A stretch of 64,000 nucleotides of DNA. Source: Alkaliphilus oremlandii OhILAs. GTDB lineage: Bacteria > Bacillota > Clostridia > Peptostreptococcales > Natronincolaceae. Location: positions 2,170,001 through 2,234,000 of the forward strand of contig NC_009922.1 in NCBI RefSeq assembly GCF_000018325.1, given 5' to 3'. A program made the translations under genes and the position numbers. Below, in pieces: positions 52,223 through 61,363 of the stretch. The notes beneath the pieces were generated by a model, which was not told the DNA's origin, made no database searches, and saw only the letters and a program-made list of their open reading frames with translations. Each line of letters starts with the position of its first letter. The stretch's first letter is position 1.

Positions 52223-53602
52223 CTATCTTCCACCTACAGTGATTTCATTTACTCGAATGGTAGGCTGACCAACGTCCGTCGGTATTGAGCCGCTGACAGA
52301 ACCGCACATTCCCTGTCCATAGTCTAGATTATTTCCTACCATATCGATCTTATGAAGTATATTCGGTCCATTTCCGATTAAGGTAGCGCCTCTCAGTGGT
52401 TTATCGATCTTACCATTTTTAACCAAGTATCCTTCCATCACAGCAAAATTAAAATCTCCAGTGGCCGGATTGACAGATCCGCCTCCCATGTATTTTGCAT
52501 AGATACCAAATTCAGTATTGGCAATGATTTCCTCTGGCGTAGACTTTCCTGCTGCAATGTATGTATTGGTCATTCTAGAGGTTGGCGCATATTTATAGGA
52601 TTCTCTACGTGAGGACCCTGTGACCGTCATCTCCATTCTTCTAGCGTTTAATTTATCAATCAGATATCCCTTTAAAATACCATTTTCTATGAGTACATTC
52701 TTCTTGGTCGGTTCTCCTTCATCGTCGATGTTTGCAGAACCCCAAGCATTTTGAATTGTTCCATCGTCGATGGCCGTCACTACACTGGATGCTACTTGTT
52801 CTCCGATTCGATCTGCAAAAACAGAGTTTTTCTTAGCCACAGATGTTGCTTCCAGTCCATGGCCACAAGCCTCATGGAAGATAACGCCACCGAATTCATT
52901 GTCTATGATCACTTGGAATTTGCCACTTGGACAAGGTTCTGCATCCAGCATTGTTACTGCAATTCGGGAGGCTTCCCTTCCATATTCCTTCACATCGATT
53001 TTATCATAAAACTCAAACCCCATATGAGCACCCGGTGAATAGGATCCTGTTTGCATTTCGTTGTTCTTGGATGCAATGGATTGAATTGCGATTCTTGTTC
53101 GAACCCTTTGATCCTCAGCAAATCTACCTTCAGAGTTTGCAACTAGGATTTTTTGGTCCTCATCAATATATCGAACTGTAACCTGAGAGATCAGATCACT
53201 ATAGCCCTGTGCCGCTTCATAGGCTTCACGCATTACATTCACTTTTTTACTCTTTTTTATTTCCTTTGGTAAAAACCTAATTGGGTTAATATTGTTATAG
53301 TCATATCTGATAAAATCTAAAACCCGATCCTGTTTCATTCCTTGAATTGCCCCACTTGCCTTAATCGCCGTATGAATCAGCGATTCCCTATCGAATTGAT
53401 TGGTATAGGCGTATACACTGTTAAACCCTTTAAAGATTCGGATACCTACACCAAAGTCCCTGCCAGAAATACTATTGTCTACCTTTCCTCCAATCATGGT
53501 GATCCCTGTGTTGTATTTGTCCTCAACAAATACTTCTGCAAAATCACCGCCTGTAGAAAGCGCCGCCATAATGATGTCTTCAATCAGCCTTTTGTCTAAC
53601 AT
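52223..53602 (-). CDS. tldD: TldD-like zinc metallopeptidase
   Basis: 459 residues with the catalytic HExxxH motif in IFHEACGHGLEA and the family end motif GGSVNPATGDFNFAVMEGYLV. TldD carries the active site and TldE is its partner. GGAGGAGG ribosome binding site. No precursor-peptide or radical-SAM gene lies nearby, so a general peptide-turnover role is more likely than RiPP maturation. Confidence 0.93.
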   Translation of the reverse strand: MLDKRLIEDIIMAALSTGGDFAEVFVEDKYNTGITMIGGKVDNSISGRDFGVGIRIFKGFNSVYAYTNQFDRESLIHTAIKASGAIQGMKQDRVLDFIRYDYNNINPIRFLPKEIKKSKKVNVMREAYEAAQGYSDLISQVTVRYIDEDQKILVANSEGRFAEDQRVRTRIAIQSIASKNNEMQTGSYSPGAHMGFEFYDKIDVKEYGREASRIAVTMLDAEPCPSGKFQVIIDNEFGGVIFHEACGHGLEATSVAKKNSVFADRIGEQVASSVVTAIDDGTIQNAWGSANIDDEGEPTKKNVLIENGILKGYLIDKLNARRMEMTVTGSSRRESYKYAPTSRMTNTYIAAGKSTPEEIIANTEFGIYAKYMGGGSVNPATGDFNFAVMEGYLVKNGKIDKPLRGATLIGNGPNILHKIDMVGNNLDYGQGMCGSVSGSIPTDVGQPTIRVNEITVGGR

Positions 53603-53639
53603 AAAATCCCTCCTCCAAAAGTTCTTAACTTATAGTTGA

Positions 53640-54545
53640 TTACAGGATAATCGCCCCTGTATTTTCTAATGTGGCTACGGTTCTTCTCAGAATATCCAAG
53701 GCCCTCCGAGCAATATCTGCCTCCTTTTCCTTATGATTTAAAACTTCATCGTGGAAATAATCCATATCACTATAAATATTATCGATGGTTTCCTGATGCA
53801 GTCGTTCCATACTTTCCTTCGTTATATTCCACAAATTGGTTCTTTCGTCCTTTTTTATAGATAGCAAATAATCCACAGCTTTGTAGGTGATCATTCCTAA
53901 GGCAATCGTACCTGCTAAACCTACTACCAAGGCATGTTTTTTTGTTTTCTTCTTCATTCCTATGGCTTTCAGTCCAGAAAGCGCACCGAGGCACCCCAGG
54001 CCTCTAAAATTTCCGCTGTAGTACAGAAGTCCCAGAGGAATTCCTAAGGAAGCTGCTGCAGCCATGGATTTTTTGCCGATTTCTTTTAGCTGATCGTTCT
54101 CTGCACCACTTTCTAAAATAGAGCAATCCATTTCATATTCTTCTTGAAAAAAGGAAAACTGCTCTTCGGAAATATTAAAATAATTCTGAATTTGTTCTAT
54201 AAGCCTTTCTTCGCCTTCTGTAATGACATAGTCTGCATTCATGATGATAATTAAATCCTTCATTAAGGAAAACCTGAAAATATTCCTTTCTTGATCGTTC
54301 AATTGATTTTCTAATTGCAATTCCTTGCTGAACTCCTCAAAAGATATTCTTTTTTGCATCATTTGTTTTAGAAGATCCACTCTTTCAGTAGCCGGAAGTT
54401 TAATCTTATTCATAATTCTGTAGAAGGCACCTATTTTTAGTTGGTTATGGTCCCTATCTACGGTTGCCATCAAACTTAATATCCTGCTATAGTTCAATTT
54501 TATCTGGAGCGGCATCTCGTGTATATCTCTTATTTTATCGTTCAT
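53640..54545 (-). CDS. Uncharacterised protein with TerB-like N-terminus and membrane segments
   Basis: 301 residues. N-terminal 130 are helical and acidic, resembling a TerB/stress-type helical domain (NADYVITEGEERLIEQIQNYFNISEEQ). Two hydrophobic segments lie around 150-165 and 205-225, then a charged helical tail. AGGAGG ribosome binding site. 37 bp upstream of tldD on the same strand. Function unknown. Confidence 0.65.
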   Translation of the reverse strand: MNDKIRDIHEMPLQIKLNYSRILSLMATVDRDHNQLKIGAFYRIMNKIKLPATERVDLLKQMMQKRISFEEFSKELQLENQLNDQERNIFRFSLMKDLIIIMNADYVITEGEERLIEQIQNYFNISEEQFSFFQEEYEMDCSILESGAENDQLKEIGKKSMAAAASLGIPLGLLYYSGNFRGLGCLGALSGLKAIGMKKKTKKHALVVGLAGTIALGMITYKAVDYLLSIKKDERTNLWNITKESMERLHQETIDNIYSDMDYFHDEVLNHKEKEADIARRALDILRRTVATLENTGAIIL

Positions 54546-54822
54546 AAAATAAATCCTCCTTGTATAAATTATATTTCATATCGGTTCAAGTAAAGCAGCC
54601 AATTTAAATTTTTTATATTTCCATAGGAAAAACACCTATACAAATATTATATCGTTTTTATTGCAAAATACAAAATAAAGTTTGTTTACGAGGATATGAA
54701 TTGGTGTAAATATTATATATAGTTTATTAATTTACATGGACTTATTCATAGGTTCAATTGGTAATTTATGATATAATAATCACATGTAGTAGTAAAAATT
54801 AATTTATTGGAGGGGTTTTGTT

Positions 54823-55335
54823 ATGATGTCTGAAAAATTATTAAAAGGATTTAACGAGCAAATCAAGCATGAGTTTGATGCAGCTAATATTTATCTAGCG
54901 ATGGCAGCTTACTGTAAAGCTGAAGATTTAGATGGCTTTGCTAATTTTTTCATCGTTCAGGGGGAAGAAGAAAGATTCCATGCAATGAAGTTCTTTAATT
55001 TTATTAACGAAATTGGTGAAAGGGCAATCATCTCAGGCTTTGGGGATCCAAACAATTCTTTTGATTCTGTTGAAGCAGTCTTTGAAGCAGCTTTAGAGCA
55101 CGAAAAGAAGGTTACGGGTCAAATCAACGAATTGATGCATACTGCATTAGAAGATAGAAATTATGCTGCGGTTAATTTCTTAAATTGGTTTGTAAACGAA
55201 CAAGTAGAGGAAGAAGCTACTTTTAGCAACCTGATTGCTAAATTAAAGAGAATTGCAAATAATCCAAGTGGCATATACATGTTAGATAACGAACTGGCGC
55301 AAAGAGTGTTTACACCACCAGCAACTGAAGAATAA
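54823..55335 (+). CDS. ftnA: Ferritin
   Basis: 170 residues. Ferroxidase-site residues line up with E. coli FtnA: E17, Y24, E50, H53 and a later Glu in the EHEKKVTGQI helix. Stores Fe as ferric mineral in a 24-mer. GGAGGGG ribosome binding site; TATAAT at 54772-54777 upstream, with no clear -35. Neighbour of the hemerythrin gene but a separate transcript. Confidence 0.95.
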   Translation: MMSEKLLKGFNEQIKHEFDAANIYLAMAAYCKAEDLDGFANFFIVQGEEERFHAMKFFNFINEIGERAIISGFGDPNNSFDSVEAVFEAALEHEKKVTGQINELMHTALEDRNYAAVNFLNWFVNEQVEEEATFSNLIAKLKRIANNPSGIYMLDNELAQRVFTPPATEE

Positions 55336-55400
55336 GAGGATCTAAGAACACTACCCGATCATAGTTATTGATTCATAAAAAAATACATAGATCATATAAG

Positions 55401-55446
55401 AATCCATGTACAGAAAGAAGGTCTAATTTCTTTCTATACATGGATT
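55401..55446 (+). terminator. Terminator-like hairpin after ferritin
   Basis: AATCCATGTACAGAAAGAA (55401-55419) and its near-exact complement (55428-55446, 18 of 19) form the stem. It lies about 65 bp after the ferritin stop. Similar in sequence to hairpins at 6996 and 38680. Confidence 0.7.
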
Positions 55447-55623
55447 TTATGTACACAGATCCTTTACTAAAAATTTAACCATTGAAAATCAATTCCATAT
55501 TGTATACAATATTAAGTAGAATGCATTATAGAAAGCTGGTGGTTAAAATGCATGAATTCCTTACTTGGATAAAGACATAACTTTTATCCTTTATTTTTAG
55601 TATATTACGTAGGAGGAATGTTC

Positions 55624-56823
55624 ATGGATTTTTTGTTTAAATTAAGCATCATATTAATCGTAGGACTTATCGGCGGTCGAATTTCTAAGAAATTAAATCT
55701 GCCAAATGTAACAGGGTATTTAGTAGCCGGACTATTCATCGGCCCATCATTCTTTAATCTCATTAAAGATGCGGATATTCAATCATTTTCTATTATCAAT
55801 GAAATAGCATTGGCTGCCATCGCATTTGGTATCGGTAGTGAATTTGAATTAAAAGATATGCTGAAGGTAGGAAAAAGCGTTGTCGTTATTACCGTGGCAG
55901 AAGCCCTCGGAGCCATGCTCGTGGTATTTTTAGTAACATACTATATGTTCGATCAAAGCTTTGCATTTAGTATTGTGATTGCCTCCATGTCAGCTGCGAC
56001 AGCGCCTGCTGCAACAATCATGGTAATCAATCAATATAGAGCGGACGGACCTTTAACTAGAACGATTTTGCCAGTAGTTGCCCTAGATGATGCTGTTGGT
56101 ATTATGGCTTTCGGTATTGCTATGTCCATGGCAAAGCTGTCCCTCGGTACAGTTAATGGTTCTTTTTTCTCCATGGTCAGTGCACCCTTTATAGAAATCT
56201 TCGGATCCCTACTCATTGGATTTATCTTAGGGGTATTGACTACCTATTTTGCAAATAAAGCATATAGCCAGGAAGAGCTTCTTGGAATCGTTCTCGCATC
56301 TCTTTTTGCGTCATCCGGCATTGCGAACTTTTTAGCCCTATCTCCACTACTGACCTGTATGATGGTGGGCGCCACAATTGTTAATTTAATGCATAATTCA
56401 AAACGGGTCTTTGCAGTGCTCAATGATGTTGCACCACCAATTTATCTGTTATTCTTTACATTGGCAGGAGCGAGTTTACATTTAAGTATTTTATCACAAG
56501 TTGGTGCTCTTGGAATAGCATATGTATTTGCTAGAGGTGGCGGTAAAATGCTGGGTGCTGCTTTAAGTGCAAAAGCTGTTAAAGCAGATAATGCTGTTTG
56601 TAAATATTTGGGGCTTGCTTTACTACCCCAAGGTGGTGTTTCTCTCGGTTTATCCATTATCGTGAAGAAGCAATTGCCACAGTATAGTGAAGCCATCACT
56701 ACAGTGATCCTCTTCAGTATATTAATCTATGAATCTTTAGGGCCGATTTTATCTAAAATAGCAATTGAAAAAGCTGGAGAGATCAATGGAAAGGATAAAA
56801 AGTTATCACCATCAAAAGCATAA
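55624..56823 (+). CDS. Cation/proton antiporter, CPA2 (KefB/GerN-like)
   Basis: 399 residues from the ATG at 55624, seven bases after GGAGGA; the ATG at 55618 is too close to it. About 11-12 membrane segments; LNLPNVTGYLVAGLFIGPS and ALDDAVGIMAFG are CPA2 signatures, with the Asp pair as ion site. No RCK domain. Expected Na+ or K+/H+ exchange. The PII-like gene 76 bp downstream is the likely regulator. Confidence 0.9.
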   Translation: MDFLFKLSIILIVGLIGGRISKKLNLPNVTGYLVAGLFIGPSFFNLIKDADIQSFSIINEIALAAIAFGIGSEFELKDMLKVGKSVVVITVAEALGAMLVVFLVTYYMFDQSFAFSIVIASMSAATAPAATIMVINQYRADGPLTRTILPVVALDDAVGIMAFGIAMSMAKLSLGTVNGSFFSMVSAPFIEIFGSLLIGFILGVLTTYFANKAYSQEELLGIVLASLFASSGIANFLALSPLLTCMMVGATIVNLMHNSKRVFAVLNDVAPPIYLLFFTLAGASLHLSILSQVGALGIAYVFARGGGKMLGAALSAKAVKADNAVCKYLGLALLPQGGVSLGLSIIVKKQLPQYSEAITTVILFSILIYESLGPILSKIAIEKAGEINGKDKKLSPSKA

Positions 56824-56899
56824 AAATCCTAAAACCATTGAATGAGCAAAGCATTTTAGATACAATTGTACTATATAAATTTTGAAAGAAGGTGCAAAA

Positions 56900-57253
56900 A
56901 TGCATGTATTGTTTTTAGTTCTTAATGAAATAGAGTATTTAGATGATATTTTATCTGAGTTTGTAGAAATCGGAGTTAAGGGTGCTACGATCTTAGATAG
57001 CCAAGGAATGGCTAGTGCAATCGCCAATAATAGTAACAGACAAGTTCCTTTATTCGGATCATTGAAAAGCTTTTTGGACAGCTCCAGACCGTATAATAAA
57101 ACGGTTTTCACTGTAATTGATAATCCAGAGCTTTTAGAAAAAGCTGTGGATGCCGTCAATAGGGTCATAGGAGATATTCGTAAGCCTGGTGTAGGTCTCA
57201 TGTTTACAATTCCTGTTGACAATATTTTTGGATTACCGAAAAATTCAATTTAG
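56900..57253 (+). CDS. PII-like small protein next to the antiporter
   Basis: 117 residues from the ATG at 56900 behind GAAGGTG. The sequence HVLFLVLNEIEYLDDILSEFVEIGVKGATILDSQGM and the ending GVGLMFTIPVDN have the beta-alpha-beta pattern of PII/PII-like signal proteins. No T-loop Tyr is evident. PII-like proteins next to transporters often bind nucleotides and gate the partner. I infer a regulatory role for the antiporter; binding ligand unknown. Confidence 0.65.
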   Translation: MHVLFLVLNEIEYLDDILSEFVEIGVKGATILDSQGMASAIANNSNRQVPLFGSLKSFLDSSRPYNKTVFTVIDNPELLEKAVDAVNRVIGDIRKPGVGLMFTIPVDNIFGLPKNSI

Positions 57254-57303
57254 AGATTCATCCCTCAGAATTCCCATATAACTGTTATTTTTTCTGAGCT
57301 ACT

Positions 57304-57333
57304 AAAATACCGTTCGATTGAGAGCGGTATTTT
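57304..57333. terminator. Convergent terminator between the PII-like and Spo0E-like genes
   Basis: AAAATACCG (57304-57312) and CGGTATTTT (57325-57333) form a 9-bp stem with a 12-nt loop; T's follow on the plus strand. It ends the antiporter unit and lies just past the Spo0E-like stop. Confidence 0.75.
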
Positions 57334-57338
57334 TTATT

Positions 57339-57509
57339 TTATTTATGGTTATAGTTGTTTTTTTTAGTTGCTTGGAGTATTAGAACATCCAATTTTTGAC
57401 TAATTTCAACGATATCTTCAGTTATAGTCCCATTCGTTCCCTCTAGCATTTTATGCAATCTATTCTTTAATGCATTAATTTCATTTTCACATTTCTCTCT
57501 AGACTTCAT
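57339..57509 (-). CDS. Spo0E-like aspartyl-phosphate phosphatase
   Basis: 56 residues with AAAGGAG upstream of the ATG at 57507-57509. The signature SQKLD (residues 37-41) with VLIL following is that of Spo0E-family phosphatases, which dephosphorylate Spo0A~P and hold back sporulation. N-terminal helix INALKNRLHKML matches the family. Whether it acts on Spo0A or another regulator is not provable. Isolated between terminators. Confidence 0.75.
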   Translation of the reverse strand: MKSREKCENEINALKNRLHKMLEGTNGTITEDIVEISQKLDVLILQATKKNNYNHK

Positions 57510-57742
57510 CGGCTTCCAACTCCTTTAACTGTGATATAATTATAATCTTTTTACCCGTAGATACACTCTTTAAACAAATTAAAAATCCAAGCCAAGCCTC
57601 TATTCATCTTATTTTCCATTGATAATTCATAGTAGAACATCACAATACTTCCTCATACAAAGTACCAAATGAATTGAAGTATCATATGATATATCAAATA
57701 CGTTTTAAGATGTTACCATGTTGTCTGAAGGAGGCTCAAATT

Positions 57743-58519
57743 ATGAATGGTAGAAAATTTGTCGAAATAAAAAATGTATCCAAGATATATCATACCTTAG
57801 AAGGAGAAACTGAAGCCATATCCAACCTATCCTTCGATGTTGACCAAGGAGAAATAATTGCCATCGTTGGTCCCAGTGGTTGCGGTAAATCTACAATTCT
57901 ATCCATTATCGCTGGATTGATCAAACCTAGTTCTGGCGAAGTTTTTATCAATGGTAAAAAAGTTGATGGCACAAATAAAAATATAGGCTATATGTTCCAA
58001 AATGACCAGCTCTTTCATTGGAGAACCATTATGGAAAACGTCATTATCGGCTTAGAAATTCAAAATAAGGTCAATGATAAATCCTTGAGCCACGTTACAA
58101 ACCTTTTGGACCTTTATGGCTTAAAGGATTTTAAAGATCATTATCCCTATCAGCTGTCCGGAGGAATGAGACAGAGAGTCGCTTTAATTCGAACATTGGC
58201 AATTGAGCCAGATTTATTGCTCTTAGATGAGCCTTTTTCGGCCTTAGATTACCAAAATAGATTGGCTGTTAGCGATGATATCACTAAAATACTGCGGAGT
58301 GAGGGGAAGACAGCAATCATGGTGACTCATGATATTTCTGAGGCGATCGCCATGTCTGATAAGGTCATCGTCCTATCCAATCGACCTGCCAGCATTAAAA
58401 ATATCCATAGCATCAATCTGACCTGCGATATGGAAAGAACACCGCTAAAATGTCGTGAGGCTCCTGAATTTAGGCATTATTTCAATAAAATATGGAAGGA
58501 GCTCGATATATATGTCTAA
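57743..58519 (+). CDS. ABC importer ATPase, SsuB/TauB-like
   Basis: 258 residues from the ATG at 57743 behind AAGGAGG. Walker A GPSGCGKST, signature LSGGMRQR, Walker B LLLLDEPFSALD, and the YMFQNDQLFHWRTIMENV stretch typical of the sulfonate/nitrate/taurine importer group. Overlaps the permease gene by 8 bp. The binding protein is missing nearby; the lipoprotein at 2355 is of the right class. Confidence 0.92.
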   Translation: MNGRKFVEIKNVSKIYHTLEGETEAISNLSFDVDQGEIIAIVGPSGCGKSTILSIIAGLIKPSSGEVFINGKKVDGTNKNIGYMFQNDQLFHWRTIMENVIIGLEIQNKVNDKSLSHVTNLLDLYGLKDFKDHYPYQLSGGMRQRVALIRTLAIEPDLLLLDEPFSALDYQNRLAVSDDITKILRSEGKTAIMVTHDISEAIAMSDKVIVLSNRPASIKNIHSINLTCDMERTPLKCREAPEFRHYFNKIWKELDIYV

Positions 58520-59336
58520 TCATCAAGAGTTGAAGCAAACAGAACATTCTTCCAGTCATTTAGCGTATTTAAAATTTATTAAAAGCTATAACAGAAAAAT
58601 TCTATTCTGGCAGACTGGTGTCTTAATCATCTTCTTGCTTTTATGGGAGGTTGCTGCTTCCCTAAAATGGATCGATCCTTTTTTCACAAGCAAACCCAGT
58701 GATATTGTAACTTTAATTGGAAAGCTGGCCATGGATGGCTCTCTTTTTAAACACGCTGTAGTATCCATCACTGAAACCGTAATATCTCTGTTCTTAGGGA
58801 CCATACTAGGAACAGTGATCGCCATTATTTTATGGTGGTCTGACTTTGCGGCTCGAGTTCTGGATCCTTATCTCGTGGTTTTAAATGCCATGCCTAAAAT
58901 AGCATTGGGTCCTATTATCATTATTTGGGCAGGTGCCGGTATGAGTGGTATTATCGTCACCGCACTGACCATCTCCATCGTTGTGACCATATTGTCTACC
59001 TATAATGGTTTTAAAGAAGTGGATACGGAGAAAATCAAACTTCTAACAACCTTTGGCGCCAGCAAGTTTCAAACATTACAGAAAGTTATTTTCCCTGCGA
59101 GTATCCCCACCATGATCAATACCTTTAAGATCAATATCGGAATGGCTTGGGTCGGCGTAATCGTCGGTGAATTCCTAGTATCAAAATCTGGATTGGGCTA
59201 CTTAATTGTCTACGGCGGTCAGGTATTCCGACTAGATATTGTAATGGCTGGTGTTATTGTTCTGTCCCTTTCTACAGCCATCATGTATCAATTTATTTCA
59301 TTTTTAGAAAATCGATTTCTAAAGTGGAAACAATAA
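58512..59336 (+). CDS. ABC importer permease, SsuC-like
   Basis: 274 residues from the ATG at 58512 (GGAAGGAG upstream). Six membrane segments with the EAA-type loop around FGASKFQTLQKVIFPASIP. Resembles permeases of the SsuC/TauC family for sulfonates, pyrimidine precursors and similar. Partner of the ATPase gene just upstream. Confidence 0.92.
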   Translation: MSNHQELKQTEHSSSHLAYLKFIKSYNRKILFWQTGVLIIFLLLWEVAASLKWIDPFFTSKPSDIVTLIGKLAMDGSLFKHAVVSITETVISLFLGTILGTVIAIILWWSDFAARVLDPYLVVLNAMPKIALGPIIIIWAGAGMSGIIVTALTISIVVTILSTYNGFKEVDTEKIKLLTTFGASKFQTLQKVIFPASIPTMINTFKINIGMAWVGVIVGEFLVSKSGLGYLIVYGGQVFRLDIVMAGVIVLSLSTAIMYQFISFLENRFLKWKQ

Positions 59337-59361
59337 AAAATAGCTTATTTCTATCTATACG

Positions 59362-59400
59362 AAAGAAAGTTCTCATTTGTTTTCAATGAGAACTTTCTTT
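59362..59400. terminator. Bidirectional terminator partly inside the HD-GYP gene end
   Basis: AAAGAAAGTTCTCATT (59362-59377) and its exact complement (59385-59400) form a 16-bp stem with a 7-nt loop. The right arm coincides with the last codons of the HD-GYP gene (stop 59383-59385). Confidence 0.85.
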
Positions 59401-60921
59401 ATATGCAACTAGGCAATCTGCATCATATATTTTTCTGATTTCTGACAGGTTCTTCTCAAATACATCTACCAATACAGGATCAAAGTGACTTCCTCTCGAT
59501 TCTAAGATAATCTCTACACATTCTTTAAAAGTCATTCGTTCCTTATAGGATCTTTTGGAAGCCAATGCGTCAAATACATCTGCTATGGCCACAATTCGAG
59601 CACTTAAAGGAATTTCTTCTCCCTTTAATCCATAGGGATATCCCGTTCCATCCCATCTCTCATGGTGATGCCGTATAATATCCAATGCCATCTGATAAAA
59701 ATCCTTACCGAAATATTCTAAAGAATCCCGGAGATTACTTATAATGTCCGCTCCTATATTGGCGTGTTCTTTCATAATTGCCCATTCTTCCGGGGTGAAT
59801 TTCCCAGGTTTATTTAATATTTTATCCGGTATTCCTACCTTCCCAATATCGTGCAATGGCGCATACAATTCCATATCCTGCATAAATGAGCTATTGACTT
59901 CATACTTTGCGTTGCTGACATCATATAGATGCTCTGCAAGGACTAAAGAATATTTGGTCATACGATTGATATGATCGCCAGTTTCTAAGTCCTTTTTCTC
60001 TACCAATTCTGCAAAGGTATATGTAATATTATTAAATATAGTTTTTGTTAAGTATGCCTGATTGATGATGGTGGCTATGGAATGGGCTACATTCTCTGCT
60101 ATCCTTAGGCTTTTTTTATCGTAGCTCTCCTTTTCAAAGGAGCTAAAAAACAAGATACCGAAAGCTTTATCATCTATAACTAAGGGAATGATCATGTTTG
60201 AGTGAATCCCTTCCTCTACAATTAAATCCAAAGCAATGCTACGATCTTCTCGGTTCACTTTCTCAGCCATCAGATTGTTATTGATTTTAGACTGTTTGGT
60301 CTCTAAAATATCTACTAAGGAGGTATTGGCCATACTCACTTCAAATCCAATACCCAATAAGACTTTCCCGTAATTAATCTTAGCCGTTTCTGCAATAATC
60401 TTTTCTCTATTATAATCTGCAAATGCCACACCAATTCGATCGACTCGAATATGTTCATTTAATTTGTCGAATACTTTCTCCAATACACGATCTAAAACGT
60501 ATTCATTAGAAGCCACATCTTTTATGTCTTCTAGAAATATGGCTTCTTTGTAAATATCATGAATTAAGTTTTTAATACGATCTTCCTCTGTAAAATAAGG
60601 TATGTAACTTTCTACAAAATCCGTATCGTAATTAAAATTACTCAAATTTTTAAATGCACGGAGGATATAACTCATATCGTTCTTTGTCAGTCTTCGAACG
60701 AATAACAAAGCTACTATCAATAAAACGAAAATGGTGATGGATACCAATATTGATATCTTCATGTAGCTATAAAAGTCGTTTCCATTGAGATGGTTCTCCG
60801 TTTTCATTCTATCCATCATATTAAAATTTAAAGCAGCAAAGGCTAGAAATAAAATTGCGACCAATATACAGATAAGCTTATAGATGCTTTCAATTTTTAT
60901 TTTTTTAGATTTATTTATCAT
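59383..60921 (-). CDS. HD-GYP domain c-di-GMP phosphodiesterase-like protein with GAF domain
   Basis: 512 residues. Two N-terminal membrane segments (about 15-30 and 50-70), a GAF domain (about 140-300), then an HD-GYP domain with HDIGKVGIP and HHERWDGTGYPYGLKGEEIP. Predicted to hydrolyse c-di-GMP. Weak ribosome binding site. Downstream in the same direction as the two small membrane-associated genes at 60936-61792; the 15-bp gap to the next gene suggests a shared transcript. Confidence 0.9.
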   Translation of the reverse strand: MINKSKKIKIESIYKLICILVAILFLAFAALNFNMMDRMKTENHLNGNDFYSYMKISILVSITIFVLLIVALLFVRRLTKNDMSYILRAFKNLSNFNYDTDFVESYIPYFTEEDRIKNLIHDIYKEAIFLEDIKDVASNEYVLDRVLEKVFDKLNEHIRVDRIGVAFADYNREKIIAETAKINYGKVLLGIGFEVSMANTSLVDILETKQSKINNNLMAEKVNREDRSIALDLIVEEGIHSNMIIPLVIDDKAFGILFFSSFEKESYDKKSLRIAENVAHSIATIINQAYLTKTIFNNITYTFAELVEKKDLETGDHINRMTKYSLVLAEHLYDVSNAKYEVNSSFMQDMELYAPLHDIGKVGIPDKILNKPGKFTPEEWAIMKEHANIGADIISNLRDSLEYFGKDFYQMALDIIRHHHERWDGTGYPYGLKGEEIPLSARIVAIADVFDALASKRSYKERMTFKECVEIILESRGSHFDPVLVDVFEKNLSEIRKIYDADCLVAYKESSH

Positions 60922-60935
60922 ATAGACTTCCCAAA

Positions 60936-61337
60936 TTATTTACTCCAGAATCCCTTTTTCTTATCTTTTGTAAATAAGCTTTTTAGTATTGGTAAAATTA
61001 CCAATAGGTCTTTTGCAGGTAGAATCAGATCTTCACTAATTACCTGTGCAGCTGCGGCTGTATACTCAACAGTCTCTTCAACAGCCTTAATGGCTCCTGA
61101 AACATGTTTCATCTCGTCATTCACATTCTTCGTTATTTCCTCAGTAGTGCTTAGTATTTTAGGTACGCTGTTTAAAACCTGATCAATGTTCGCTTCATTA
61201 CGCTCCACAATTCTGCTGATACTGCTAAGGATTTGATTTAAATTCATCAATGATTTAAATAAAACCACTAGAACACTGATCCCTGCTATAGAAAGTAATA
61301 TGGTGACTAATTGTCCAACACTTATCTGAGCATCCAT
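60936..61337 (-). CDS. DUF948-like membrane-anchored helical protein
   Basis: 133 residues: a short N-terminal membrane segment (about residues 9-28) followed by a long amphipathic helical region (LNQILSSISRIVERNEANIDQVLNSVPKIL..). This is the layout of DUF948 proteins often encoded beside YtxH proteins in Firmicutes. AAGGGG ribosome binding site. The YtxH gene lies 26 bp upstream. Confidence 0.7.
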   Translation of the reverse strand: MDAQISVGQLVTILLSIAGISVLVVLFKSLMNLNQILSSISRIVERNEANIDQVLNSVPKILSTTEEITKNVNDEMKHVSGAIKAVEETVEYTAAAAQVISEDLILPAKDLLVILPILKSLFTKDKKKGFWSK

Positions 61338-61363
61338 GCACTTACATCCCCTTTATATATGTT

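Noticed and set aside
50858..53602. TldD/TldE as part of a RiPP (microcin-type) cluster
   Set aside because: No precursor peptide, radical-SAM or dedicated exporter gene is adjacent; the pair is common as a housekeeping protease.
56812..57222. 136-codon frame antisense to the PII-like gene
   Set aside because: The plus-strand gene has a ribosome binding site, a family-like sequence and fits the antiporter transcript; the antisense frame has none of these.
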